From NCBI GenBank assembly GCA_907163375.1, contig CAJQUW010007017.1, forward strand, positions 1 through 64,000: a DNA stretch of 64,000 nt, written 5' to 3'. Each line of letters opens with the position of its first letter. Positions within the stretch are counted from its first letter, which is position 1. Source of the DNA: Prostheceraeus crozeri (taxonomy: Eukaryota > Platyhelminthes > Polycladida > Euryleptidae). The translations under genes and the position numbers were made by a program. The notes under the pieces are model-generated. The model was not told the origin of the DNA, made no database searches, and saw nothing but the letters and a program-made list of their open reading frames with translations. Below are positions 1-9,709 of the stretch, in pieces.

Positions 1-48
1 TATTTTTTATTTTTATTAGAAAAAATTTTATTTTTTTATTGTTAAAAA

Positions 49-936
49 ATGATGTTACCAAATGTTGGTGGAGGTGCATATATCCCGAATAATCGTGAAT
101 TAGAAATAGAGATAGAAAATTATATTATGAAAACTGGAGACGTTTTATCTGGTCCATTGCATCTTTCTATTCTTCCACAACAAAATACAGAGTTAACAAA
201 TAAACAATATGTTGATGCACAAATAAATGACTTAAAAGAAAAATATATAAACGATGTTTTGGTTCCACTGATGAATGAATTGAAGTTGCTTAAACTTAAT
301 GACAAATCATTAAACGAAAAATTATTAAAACTTGATAAAAAGGATAGAGAGCTAGAAGCAGATATAGCAAAACTTTTTAAAAAGATTTCTGAACAATCAA
401 AAGTTTTAATATTACTTTCTTTAAATTTAAAATCTGCTGTAATTAAAAATAAACATCAGATAAAAATGTTAAAAGAACAATTAGAAGATGAAATAGAAAA
501 TCTACCTGAAAGAATTAAAAAAAATTTAAAGCAGTTACAAACTACATTCCAAAAAAGTGTTGATGAATTGAGTTCTAAAATTACTCAACAAATGAAAAAG
601 ATGAATAGAATAATAAATGAAGTAAACTCACTTAATCAAAAAGTTGATAAAATGAAAACTCTTAAAATCAATTTAGAAAATGAATTAAAGAAAAATTTAC
701 AAGAAAACTCTAAAGAAAATAAAGAACAGTTAGATGCTGTTAAAAGACAATTAGATGTTCTTAAAATTAAGTTAAATGCTCTTAAAACGGCGTTGAAGAT
801 TAATCAGCAGAAAATGCAAGTTAATAGAAGAGAAATTAAAGTACATCACACGCTGCTTGACGCAATAGATAAAGTGCAACAGGCAATTAATAAAGTTATC
901 TCGAAGTTGTTGTCCATTCACAAACGTAAATCTTAA
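49..936 (+). CDS. Fibre/spike-like coiled-coil virion protein
   Basis: This frame encodes 295 residues. Residues 27-57 (roughly) read as a tail-fibre type motif: a Thr-Gly-Asp run, then SGPLHLS, then TNKQYVD. That spacing matches the widespread phage and virus fibre motif in which a short beta repeat ends in TKxYVD. From about residue 58 to the end the protein is almost entirely Lys, Glu, Leu, Asn and Gln with heptad-like leucines, predicting a long coiled-coil stalk. I infer a trimeric fibre or spike attached to the capsid at its N terminus. The start at 49 follows a run of A residues, like the other starts in this element. A generic coiled-coil structural protein is the alternative; no receptor-binding head is evident. 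Confidence 0.6.
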   Translation: MMLPNVGGGAYIPNNRELEIEIENYIMKTGDVLSGPLHLSILPQQNTELTNKQYVDAQINDLKEKYINDVLVPLMNELKLLKLNDKSLNEKLLKLDKKDRELEADIAKLFKKISEQSKVLILLSLNLKSAVIKNKHQIKMLKEQLEDEIENLPERIKKNLKQLQTTFQKSVDELSSKITQQMKKMNRIINEVNSLNQKVDKMKTLKINLENELKKNLQENSKENKEQLDAVKRQLDVLKIKLNALKTALKINQQKMQVNRREIKVHHTLLDAIDKVQQAINKVISKLLSIHKRKS

Positions 937-954
937 CACGTAGATATTTTTCCC

Positions 955-981
955 AAAAGTCAAATTTAATCCTAAAAAATG
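955..981 (+). promoter_or_regulatory. Shared upstream motif before the 979 frame
   Basis: AAAAGTCAAATTTA at 955-968 lies 11 bases before the ATG at 979. Nearly the same word recurs 13 bases before the capsid-like region at 1608, so it is a candidate promoter element of this virus-like unit. Confidence 0.35.
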
Positions 982-1377
982 CCTATAATTTATAAACACA
1001 ATCTTAAACATTTTGCATCAAATAATAAAATTGCTCATGAACCATCTATGAAACCTGTGTACCATTATGATAGTGTAGAAACTGTCGGAACACAAAAGTT
1101 CCTAGGCACCGCAGGTGCCGTCCAAAAAGAAGGAGATGGCATCTTTTCTGGTATTGGTAGTATCGTTAACTTAATTAAAAATAATAAAGATTTGATTACA
1201 TCTGCTGCAAAAGGAGCAGCTGCTATAGGTAGTACAGCTAGTGCAATATCAAATGCTGTTAAGTCTCAAAACGAATTAAAACAACTAGAAGCTATTCGTA
1301 AACTTAGGAATGATTCTGAAGAGCTAAAAAAATTAAAAAACTTTCAGATGAAACAAAGAACAAAATTGCTAACATAG
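979..1377 (+). CDS. Small hydrophobic minor-virion-type protein
   Basis: This frame encodes 132 residues. The N-terminal third is polar and basic. Residues about 52-95 form a Gly/Ala/Ile/Ser-rich amphipathic or membrane-active stretch (GDGIFSGIGSIVNLI, then SAAKGAAAIGSTASAI). The C-terminal tail is charged and helical. This resembles the membrane-lytic or core proteins (pVI/pX-like) that accompany Polinton and adintovirus capsids, but similarity is by composition and context only. It sits 42 bases after the fibre-like frame and uses a shared upstream motif (AAAAGTCAAATT) also found before the capsid region. A perfect stem-loop, GGCACC-GCA-GGTGCC, lies inside it at 1105-1119. Confidence 0.5.
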   Translation: MPIIYKHNLKHFASNNKIAHEPSMKPVYHYDSVETVGTQKFLGTAGAVQKEGDGIFSGIGSIVNLIKNNKDLITSAAKGAAAIGSTASAISNAVKSQNELKQLEAIRKLRNDSEELKKLKNFQMKQRTKLLT

Positions 1378-1582
1378 CTGTTGGGGAAACCTTGAGGAGC
1401 GGAGCTCCGTCTAATAGTAAACATAATGAAAATAAAAATAATGAAAAAACAATTGAAGAAATAAGAGGTAATGGCGTGAGCAGCAACCTTCGGTCTAACC
1501 AGCAAAGCTGTAGCGGAGCTGGTCTAGCAAAATTCTAAAATTATATTTTAGTAAAAATTTTTTTCTATCTGTGAGAAAAACA

Positions 1583-1610
1583 AAAAGTCAAATTATTTTT
1601 TATAAAAATG
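1583..1610 (+). promoter_or_regulatory. Second copy of the upstream motif, before the capsid-like region
   Basis: AAAAGTCAAATTA at 1583-1595, followed by TAAAAATG at the start. The spacing and the A-rich start context match the copy at 955. Confidence 0.35.
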
Positions 1611-2941
1611 TCTTCGCTTATCGAAAATAAATTTAGATTAGATGATCCTCCGTTCACCAGTTACAATCAAAAAAAGAATGACTATATAAGAATTGCTATG
1701 AATCCCGGATCTTCCAGTAGAGTAAACACTGGAGGTGATTTAATTTTTGAAGTTGATAATCAGCAGAGCTATTTATATTTACCTGATTCATTTTTACACT
1801 GTGTATATTCTTTATATAGTGATGCTAATTTTACAACACCATTACCAGAAACCGATAATATTGCATTAGAGAATAATTTTTTCCAAGATTATTTACACAA
1901 ATGCGTTTAGATGTTGCAACTCAAAATATAGAAACAATAAGTGATTCTCCAGGTGTAATTGATACAATGCTTAGATTTATAACAATTGGTGAAAATAATA
2001 AAAAGTATGAAATCGAAGGTTGGTTTCCTGATACTAATGATGGTATAATTGTTGATGATTTAACTCACGCTGGAACAGATGCAGCAGGAATTGCGAAAGA
2101 TGTAGAAAATATTGCAAAACATTTAAATAAAACAAATAATGAAGCATATAAAGAAAGACGTGAATTTAACAAGAAAAGTAAACAGACAGTTAATTGGTCA
2201 TTGTCTCCATTATTCGGATATTTAGATTATGACAAAATATCATATCAATTAAAATTTAAATTAATAATTCATCGTACAGCAAATAATGAATTAATCTTTT
2301 TTGGTAAGACTGGGAAAAAAGCATATTTAAAAATTGATAGACTTGAATGGTGGATTAAGCATATTACTCCTAGTTTAGAGGTTGAAACAGCTATTGCAAA
2401 AAGATTAAATACTAACAAACCAATTCCAGTAAATTTTCTAAAGCGTACTGCTAGTTCAGTAACTTTTTCCGAACAAAGATTTAACTGGCATTTTACTAGA
2501 ACTGCGAATACTCCAAGATATTTATTACTAACATTTCAAAGAAATAATTCTCCAAGTTTTGATAAGAACAACAATATTTTTCATATTAATACAATTCGAA
2601 GTTTACAAGTTTCATTAAATCAAACCCGATATCCAATTGATCCATTAAGATTCGATGATACCAATAATCAATTTATGGAAGGATATGATTGTTATCGAAA
2701 TCTTTGTACAGAATTTGGAGTTGAACCACAATTAACTCCTGGAGATTGGAGACATTTATATCCAATTTTCTGTTTCGATTTAAGTGCACAATCTGAAGAT
2801 ATTATTAAAAATGGTTGTGATGTAACAATTAATATTGAAAAGAAAGATTCCACAACTTCATTGATGGCTTATGGTTTATTGCTAGAAGATGTAAAATATT
2901 CTATTGAAATTCTTAATGGAAAGATGGTAAGGATAGGCTAA
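1608..2941 (+). pseudogene. Capsid-like region (major capsid candidate)
   Basis: This is the longest virion region and lies where Polintons carry the double jelly-roll major capsid gene. Features that suggest a jelly-roll capsid are beta-rich composition, many aromatic residues, a WSLSPLFGYLDYD segment, a PRYLLLTFQRN segment, and a late YPIFCFDLSAQSED segment followed by an alternating hydrophobic strand pattern. Identity as a Polinton/adintovirus hexon-like capsid is inferred from context and these patterns, not proven. The region is broken, with about one break, and is treated as a fossil. It starts in the same A-rich context as its neighbours and is followed by a short GC hairpin (2949-2961) and a tandem repeat spacer. 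Confidence 0.6.
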
Positions 2942-2983
2942 AGCCAGAGGAGCTTCGCTCCGATAAGTTAATTAAAATTTTTT

Positions 2984-3140
2984 CATAACTAGAATAGATT
3001 AAAATTTTTGGTAACTTAAAATTTTTTGGTAACTTAAAATTTTTCATAACTAGAATAGATTAAAAAAATTCTTAACTTATAATTTATTCATAACTAGAAT
3101 AGATTAAAATTTTTGATAACTTAAAATTTTTTTATTAAAA
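2984..3140. repeat. AT-rich tandem repeat spacer
   Basis: CATAACTAGAATAGATTA occurs at 2984, 3045 and 3089, interleaved with TTGGTAACTTAAAATTTTT words. It fills the gap between the capsid-like region and the next frame and may carry promoter function. Confidence 0.85.
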
Positions 3141-3623
3141 ATGTCGCAAGCGAAAAGTAATAATAATAAAACTGTTGAATTAAAATTACGTAATATTGTT
3201 GACAAAAATACCCCTAAAACTATTACGATTAACAAAAAAAAGTATTACATAAGTAAACCAATGATAGAGAATATTCAATTACAAGAAGAAAAGAATGGCG
3301 GGATTCTCCCATTAATTCCACTAATAATAGGTGGCATAGCTGCAGCAGGAAGTGTTGCAGGTGGGACAGCTGGTATTGTCCAAGCAGTAAATAAAAATAA
3401 ATCAGAGAAGGCAGCATTAGAAGAACAAAAACGACATAATAGAGAGTTAGAGAAAGTTGCTAGGGGTGAAGGAGTAGTAGATAATTTTATTAGTAAATTA
3501 AAATTAGTTGATGAAGGAAAACGAGTTCTTAAAAATATTCTCCACAATGTTGATGATTTAATTGAAATTAAAGAAACTAAGGATGGTTCTGGAATATATC
3601 TAAGTCCTAGTATGATAAGGTAA
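3141..3623 (+). CDS. Small virion protein with a Gly/Ala hydrophobic core (pX-like)
   Basis: This frame encodes 160 residues. A basic N terminus (about residues 1-50) is followed by a GG-initiated hydrophobic segment at about 53-84 (GGILPLIPLIIGGIAAAGSV). After that come a charged helix at about 85-115 and a mixed C-terminal domain ending in Ser-Pro-Ser-Met-Ile-Arg. The GG plus hydrophobic run is typical of small core or membrane-active proteins of adenovirus-like and adintovirus-like particles, so I infer a minor virion role. It is preceded by a tandem repeat spacer and an A-rich start context (TAAAAATG) and followed by the stem-loop AGAACC-TTT-GGTTCT at 3631-3645. No enzymatic motif is visible. 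Confidence 0.5.
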   Translation: MSQAKSNNNKTVELKLRNIVDKNTPKTITINKKKYYISKPMIENIQLQEEKNGGILPLIPLIIGGIAAAGSVAGGTAGIVQAVNKNKSEKAALEEQKRHNRELEKVARGEGVVDNFISKLKLVDEGKRVLKNILHNVDDLIEIKETKDGSGIYLSPSMIR

Positions 3624-3694
3624 TAACCTCAGAACCTTTGGTTCTTTTCGGTAAAACTTTTATTTTATCTTTTAAATTTTTTTTATCTTTTAAA

Positions 3695-5044
3695 ATGAAT
3701 TCTACAAATTCCGAAAATTTAACTAAATTAGAAATTTCTAATTTAGATTTATTGAATTATCTATTAAGCAAAAATAAAAACTCAAATTGTCAGCATATTG
3801 GAGGTGACAAGAACAAAGTTCCATACCACTTCGGTGGTGATATACAAAAAACATTAGAAAACTTTCCTGGATTTATTTGGAGTAAATATTCGAAAGAAAA
3901 ACATCTTCCTGGTCATTCATATACTGGTCCAGGAACTCGATTAGATATAAGACTAGATGAGAATAATAATCCGAAACCAGGTGAAGAACCAATAAATAGA
4001 GTAGATGCCGCAGCTTACAGGCATGATTTAGCTTATCGAAATCATGATCTAAGTTCTCGACATGCAGCTGATAAGAAGATGATTCAAGAATTAGATAGTA
4101 TTCAAAATCCTACATTTAGAGAAAAAATTGAAAGAATGTTTGTTAAGAAAGCTTTACAAGCTAAAATATTATTCGGACAGGGTTTAAATGAAACGACAGC
4201 AAAGCTGTCTGAAAGCAACGCTCGAACTAATAACTCTGAGAGCAACGCTCGAACCTACGCCTCCGAAATTCATAAAGAATACAGAAGGCCTAAATATTTA
4301 TTGAAGGTAAAAGTATTTAATAAAGATGATATTTGGAGTGCTGATCTTATTCATATGCCGAATGAAAGGGACTACAAATACGCATTGACCGTTATAGATT
4401 TATATACACGATACGCTTGGGTAAAGCCTTTAAAAAATAAAAGTGGTCTTTCAGTTAAATATGCGTTTGAAGAAATCTTTAAAGAAAGTAAGAGAAAGCC
4501 AAAAAAATTGTTTGTTGATAAAGGGTCGGAATTTTATAACCGAAACGTTCAGCCACTATTTGAAACTGTTTATTCAACTGAAAACGCTGGAAAAGCTGTA
4601 GTGATAGAAAGATTCAATTGGACGTTAAAAAATAAATTATTCAAGAAATTTACTGAGCAAAGAAATCAGAAATGGTTGAAGATATTACCAGGAATTGTAG
4701 AAGAGTACAATAATAAAGTTCATTCTGGTATTGAAGAAACTCCAAAGAATGCTTCTGACGACCCTGATTTGATAAGAAAAAAAATATTCGAGAATAATAA
4801 TTTGAATGAGAGTAATCCGAATTTGCAGAAACTTAAGCCGAAATTTAAAATTGGAGATAGAGTTAGAATATTTAAATATAAGAATAAATTTGAAAAAGGC
4901 TTCGTCGGATACTGGACGAAAGAGATATTTGAAATTTCTAAAATAAATCAAAGTTATCCGTTTACTTATGAAATTAAAGATTTAGATAATGAGGATATCA
5001 GAGGCCGTTTTTATCAAAATGAATTACAACGAACTGAGCTTTAG
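3695..5044 (+). CDS. Phospholipase A2 domain joined to a Polinton-type integrase
   Basis: A single open frame runs from phospholipase A2 to integrase. From the in-frame start at 3638, residues about 88-150 hold the parvovirus VP1u-type signature: YTGPGT (calcium loop), then RVDAAAYRHDLAY with the His-Asp pair. After a low-complexity linker (about 185-215), residues about 235-390 are an rve/DDE integrase: WSADLIHM, LTVIDLYTRYAW, FVDKGSEFYN and VIERFNWTL. The C-terminal 60 residues resemble the small SH3/chromo-like tail of Polinton integrases. I prefer the internal ATG at 3695 because it sits in the A-rich context used by the neighbours; 3638 would add 19 residues. The lipase is known in viruses to breach endosomes, and the integrase inserts element DNA. 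Their joining is unusual for the family. Confidence 0.85.
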   Translation: MNSTNSENLTKLEISNLDLLNYLLSKNKNSNCQHIGGDKNKVPYHFGGDIQKTLENFPGFIWSKYSKEKHLPGHSYTGPGTRLDIRLDENNNPKPGEEPINRVDAAAYRHDLAYRNHDLSSRHAADKKMIQELDSIQNPTFREKIERMFVKKALQAKILFGQGLNETTAKLSESNARTNNSESNARTYASEIHKEYRRPKYLLKVKVFNKDDIWSADLIHMPNERDYKYALTVIDLYTRYAWVKPLKNKSGLSVKYAFEEIFKESKRKPKKLFVDKGSEFYNRNVQPLFETVYSTENAGKAVVIERFNWTLKNKLFKKFTEQRNQKWLKILPGIVEEYNNKVHSGIEETPKNASDDPDLIRKKIFENNNLNESNPNLQKLKPKFKIGDRVRIFKYKNKFEKGFVGYWTKEIFEISKINQSYPFTYEIKDLDNEDIRGRFYQNELQRTEL

Positions 5045-5048
5045 CTTT

Positions 5049-5531
5049 TTAATTATCATTATTATTATTATTTTTATTATTCAATTCTAACATAATATCA
5101 AGAAATGATACTCCTTTTTGTAATTTAAATAAAACATAAAGACATAATTGACCACAGTAAGTAGTTCCCGGTTTCTGAATTTGAAATGTATTATAAGTTC
5201 CATTTTCAAGTAATTTTTTAACTTCGTTTGTAGGTGGAAGACCGTATGAGTCAAAATAGTAATTATCTCCATTTTTATTAGACATACCTGCTGACCAATG
5301 TACGCCTTTTTCATCTGACGTATGGAGATTGGTTACGAAATTTACAGTTATTGATGGAACTTTGTTCCGGGAACTGAAGGTTCCTGTTGGCTTATTTTTT
5401 AGGAATTGTAATTCGTCTCTCATTAGAACATGAAAATTCTTTATTCCTAATTCATTTGCGATTTTCTTTAGGTCGAAATTTGTCGTAGTTTGCGTTCCAT
5501 ATAATTTAAAAAACTTATTTATGTTGCTCAT
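5049..5531 (-). CDS. Adenovirus-type cysteine protease
   Basis: This frame encodes 160 residues on the opposite strand, ending almost against the integrase stop. The adenovirus/Polinton protease pattern is clear: GVHWSAG supplies the catalytic His (about residue 79), NYYFDSYGLPP is the hallmark strand and turn, and YCGQLCLYVL (about residue 126) supplies the nucleophilic Cys after a Gln-rich stretch. Length is at the short end for the family. These enzymes mature capsid and core proteins, so it fits with the fibre, capsid and pX-like neighbours. The N terminus carries a short helix with LGIKNFHVLMRDEL, which is common at this position. The frame looks whole. Confidence 0.88.
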   Translation of the reverse strand: MSNINKFFKLYGTQTTTNFDLKKIANELGIKNFHVLMRDELQFLKNKPTGTFSSRNKVPSITVNFVTNLHTSDEKGVHWSAGMSNKNGDNYYFDSYGLPPTNEVKKLLENGTYNTFQIQKPGTTYCGQLCLYVLFKLQKGVSFLDIMLELNNKNNNNNDN

Positions 5532-5689
5532 TTTATAATAAAAAAATTTCTTAAGGGACCCCTAGAAGACAGAAGGGAGGGGGTAGCAGAACTACGTTCA
5601 TATGATATTGAAGGATATATTCTTGCTGTTTCTTCCACTTTTGTTTCTTCCCCTATTAAAGAAATATTATTAGTCACATGATATATTTT

Positions 5690-6224
5690 AAAAACCTGAA
5701 AGATGGATAAAATTCATGAATTTGAAATTCTCAACTTTTATGATTTTCGCTGTCCTTGAACGGTCATGATTTTGGGGGTGAAAATTGTAATTCTCAAATT
5801 TTGAGATTCTTAACTTTTATGATTTTTTCGGTGTCCTGGAACGGTCATGATTTGAGCAAGAAAATGATCATAATCACAAATTTGAGATTCTTAACTTTTA
5901 TGATTTTCGGTGTCCTGGAACGGTCATGATTTTGGGGGTGAAAATTGTAATTCTCAAATTTGAGATTTTGAAAAATTTGAAAATTGGGTATTTTTAAAAA
6001 CGCCCAAATTTATGAATTTAGGTCTTCATAACCTGAAAAAAGGTTCAAATTCATGAATTTATGTCGTTTTTAAAAATGTCATTTTTTGAAAAAATGGTAC
6101 TTTTTGAATGGACTAAATTCATGTATTTAAGTCTTAATAACCTGAAAAAGGGTTCAAATTCATGAATTTATGTCGTTTTTAAAGATACTATTTTTTTGAA
6201 TTTTATGGTGTCCTGGAACGGTCT
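5690..6224. repeat. Tandem repeat block, possible element end
   Basis: A unit of about 80 bp containing TGTCCTGGAACGGTCATGAT recurs near 5751, 5832 and 5911, with a last partial copy at 6209-6223. Inside lie two copies (about 6013-6090 and 6122-6200) of a second unit with AACCTGAAAAAGGTTC. Such blocks are common at the terminal repeats of Polintons, but the other end is needed to prove that. Confidence 0.7.
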
Positions 6225-8569
6225 TTTGCCCATTACTTTCATCGTTGAAATAACAAGCTCTTTTGCCTTTGTAATCCTTTGGTTACGTTGAACAGTGGAA
6301 TAATCATCTTTCGTGATCAGTCCGTTGCATGGTATGTTCAATGAATATTTGAAATCCGAAACATCAACCTAGAAATGAAGTTCGTTTCTATCAGCATACC
6401 TGCAATACGATTTCACTGAAAGCTCAAATTGAAAGCTATGGATGCAGCTTGACTCTGTGAGGGGATATCGGATAGCAATGATGCGAATTCTAGATTATCA
6501 TGGATAATTTGATTCAACTATTCGCTTTAACTAACACGTTAATACTCGGGTATGCAAGAGAACATATTCTCTTAAATAATATTTGATACCAGTGAATAAG
6601 AGGACATGCTCAGAGAATAGTGACAATCAGGTGTGTATCATTACAAAGACCTTTGTTTTTATCAAGTTAATAATGAATCATCTACAAGAGAAAATTTAAT
6701 AAGTCTGACGTTCAAGCTGTTATGATTCTGTGCACTGATGAAGATAAAAGAATGCGTACTGCATATCTGAGTGCTATTATGTGAACTTAACAAAGGTATA
6801 TTAATTAATACTTTTTCGCAGCAAATTGTCTCAATGAACATATTCAAGCAAACATATATCATAAATCATGAGATTAAGATAATGAGTGAAGCATTTCGCA
6901 AAGCAGAACATTCATTAAAAGATTCACTAACTTATAATGCTGAAATAACTTTGACATAAATCTTACTTATAAAAACTACTTTCATTAATAGTTACATAAT
7001 TAATATTAATCAACAGATATCAAAAGAATAGACTCTGGAAATCGCTCAATTGACCTTGATTATTTATTTCAACCCATTCATATAAATTGTGTCCATTTGG
7101 CAACATTTCAACAAAAACTTTGTAATTTCTAGTCTTGTACATGCTTGAAGACGGAAGACTCTTGTTATTTGAGAATTGCAGTGATATTCAAAAGCAATTT
7201 TCTGATGGCACATTTTTACACAGTTTTCTTTCTTCACAGCTGTCAGGAAAGCTATGTTGGAAGCGCCATTAGGACAAATACCTGACAAAGATTTTTTTAA
7301 CCTGAAGTAAATAATAAAGAAGGATTACTGATTTCTAACATCCAATCTTCTGATATATTTTTTAAGTTAGTGATTCTCTCTTTATCAATTCAAACCTGTC
7401 AAGACAGTGATGTGTTGGCAATGATGAACGAAATTAAAAAATCAAAAATCGAGTTATCCAATCAATTATTTTGAAGTTTACTATTTTCTCAAAATTACTT
7501 TAGAAATGCTTGCTATCATTGTGCTGCTTATGACTTCTAATTAGTTGGCTGGCAATAATGAAATGCCTCTCACGAGGTATGCGAAATGGTCAAAAACTGA
7601 TGCCAGATGTTACAGTTTCATGAAAATTGAGTCATTCGAATTCAAAATTAGAAGAGCAATGTTAACTCCTACCCCGGTTAATTGATACCATAAAGCCCCC
7701 GGTATAAAGAAAGTAAATCAATGATGTGTGGTGCCATTGTTGATTGCTCAAGCAGTTTGGGGATGCCCATTGCACAGGGCGTCACATGTGAACACCATTT
7801 TCGCATACATGTGCATATCTCCCACTTGAAACCCTTGAAAGGATAATCCTTCGCATTTCTCAAAGATGTCATTAGCGATGAGTTTTGTAAGGATTTCATC
7901 TGGGAGATTTTGTCAAGTGTGCAATTTATATCAGTAATCCTTGTTTATTTCTCTGCTGTTTAAGATGATGATCTCAGGGCAAGCCTGCTAATTAATTTAA
8001 TGAAAATGTGTTATCTTGTTCATTTGAGAATGTTACATATTCCTGCATCAATCATTACTGTAGCCTCCGGGGTTGTCGTCGTTGGGTGGTCCGATACTTG
8101 GCTATTTTCTCACAAATCATCAAGTGATACAGTCCATGATTTTGCTAAAAATATGTTCATCGCAGAATGTTCGGAAAAACACTCGAATATTTGAACGATT
8201 TAAATCAGTTCATTTATACTGATAATAGATTTCAAAACAATTCCCTAGACTGTCTGCTGCAAGCTTATTGTATTCAGCTGGCTGAAAGGTGAGTGATAGT
8301 CATTGGCCAGCGTCGTATTCACGAGCATCAATATACTCATCAGATCCAAATTACAGAAAACATAGCGTCTTTGTCGCGACAATATGTCATATGTGATTTC
8401 AAGGTGATTGCTCTACTATAAGTCAAATTACTAACTGTCTGTATATTACGATGCCTATCGAAAATGGGAACCATCCTAGCATGTGGCTTTTGGCATCGTT
8501 TGTCTACTATCGACAAAGTATTTTCAAATATTAATTGAAACCAAGGGGCTGAAATTGAGTGTAATCCAT
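6225..8569. other. No supported feature
   Basis: AT-rich host-type DNA with only short chance frames and no recognised repeat ends. I see nothing I can name here. Confidence 0.5.
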
Positions 8570-8805
8570 ATTGTGAATGCACATGTGAGATGCTACTTAC
8601 TAAAACACATGTGCGGTATTAACCAAGAATGCACTTGTGCGATTATATTTGATAAGAACACATGTGCGGTGTTAACCAAGAATGCTTTATGTGACATAGC
8701 AGTATTTGTTGCTATAACACATGTGAGAAATCAACTAAGAATGCACATGTGAGATATTACTTACTAAAACGTATGCACATGTGCGATGTTACTTGTTAAC
8801 AATCT
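8570..8805. repeat. Degenerate ACATGTG minisatellite
   Basis: Imperfect tandem units of about 55-60 bp carry the words GCACATGTGAGAT, ACACATGTGCGGT and TTAACCAAGAATGC. At least four units are recognisable. Confidence 0.7.
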
Positions 8806-9709
8806 GGAGTCAAACATTTAAATGACTTTTCCTGAAGATTTTTGCTGTATTAGTCGCGGAAATTATGACGCAGAATCTGGATAAGCATTAATATAACGTC
8901 TATCGAAAAAAACGAAAGCTACCATAATAGGCTATAGAATGCATACAATCCTAAATGATTAAGTACTGTGGTAAAGAAAATAACAGATATAGCAGAAATT
9001 GCAGCCTCTAAAGGAAAATTAGTCATCAAGTCTGAATATCTAAAGAGAATGACAACTAGTCATGAGTTAGTCATGAAGTCTCGGTCTCATTAAGACACAG
9101 TCCACTGAAAATGATAAAAATGCTGCAATTTCAGCTTTCTTAATTTGCTGAGTTTTGAGATATCTGTGATTTTCCTTGCTATGGTGTTTGTTCACTTATA
9201 AGATTTTTGCATTCTACAACCTACTATCTTTCTTATGTTTTCTGCAATTTTAATATTTTACAAAAAACTAGAGATTCAACAGATTTCTGACGTTGTCCAC
9301 GTCAGATGGTTGAAATGTTGAGTTTTCTTCTTATTTTCAACAAAATTATTAAAGCATAGATTTGATGCAATTTACTCGCTTCACTAATTGAAGGTTTTTA
9401 GTTAATTTGAGAACAAATTAGAAGATGTCGTATTTTTGATGAGAACAATGTGATGTTACTTTATTCGGCATGCGCTACTGAGTTGATACACTCATCTACA
9501 GATATCACTAAACGGTTAATAGCAAGTATAGATCAGAGTTGGACACAAGTCCCGGACCTACTTGTAGATGCGCGCAGACCCTGCCCTACCCGCTGGTATT
9601 AAAGCGGATCCTGCTGATTGTATTATATATAATTTTACTTATATATATATAAGGCTGATACACCACACGCCCGAGTTGGAACCGACCTGAGCTCCACCTG
9701 GGCCACAAC
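8806..9709. other. No supported feature
   Basis: Only short chance frames. A short AT dinucleotide run (about 9624-9650) is the only local structure. Confidence 0.5.

Larger units (their letters stand above)
1105..5368. repeat. Scattered GC-rich mini-hairpins with three-base loops
   Basis: Eight perfect stem-loops with 4-6 bp stems and exactly three loop bases stand out from the AT-rich background: 1105-1119 (GGCACC/GCA), 1396-1408 (GGAGC/GGA), 1500-1510 (CAGC/AAA), 2949-2961 (GGAGC/TTC), 3631-3645 (AGAACC/TTT), 4195-4209 (GACAGC/AAA), 4240-4250 (GAGC/AAC) and 5356-5368 (GGAAC/TTT). A five-base-loop relative is at 5370-5384. The copies at 1105 and 4195 lie inside coding frames and are 15 bases long. 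Confidence 0.75.
1..6224 (+). mobile_element. Polinton/adintovirus-like element, right-hand part
   Basis: A dense, very AT-rich block of open frames contrasts with the gene-poor DNA to its right. The gene content (fibre-like, minor virion, capsid-like, phospholipase A2, rve-type integrase and adenovirus-type protease) is the virion and integration module of Polintons/Mavericks and the related adintoviruses. The polymerase and packaging ATPase expected for the family are not in view and would lie left of position 1. The visible part looks nearly whole, with about one break, so the copy is probably fairly young. Its true right end is uncertain: I place it at the end of the tandem repeats near 6224, but no terminal inverted repeat or target duplication can be tested because the left end is missing. 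Confidence 0.85.

Noticed and set aside
2949-3645. GC hairpins as bacterial-type terminators
   Set aside because: The surrounding DNA is a eukaryotic Polinton-like element; similar hairpins also lie inside coding frames, so termination does not explain them.
5087-5314. 75-residue minus-strand frame
   Set aside because: Out-of-frame shadow of the adenovirus-type protease.
5690-6224. Tandem block as a long terminal repeat
   Set aside because: The units are short tandem copies, not a terminal duplicate, and the gene content is Polinton-like rather than retroviral.
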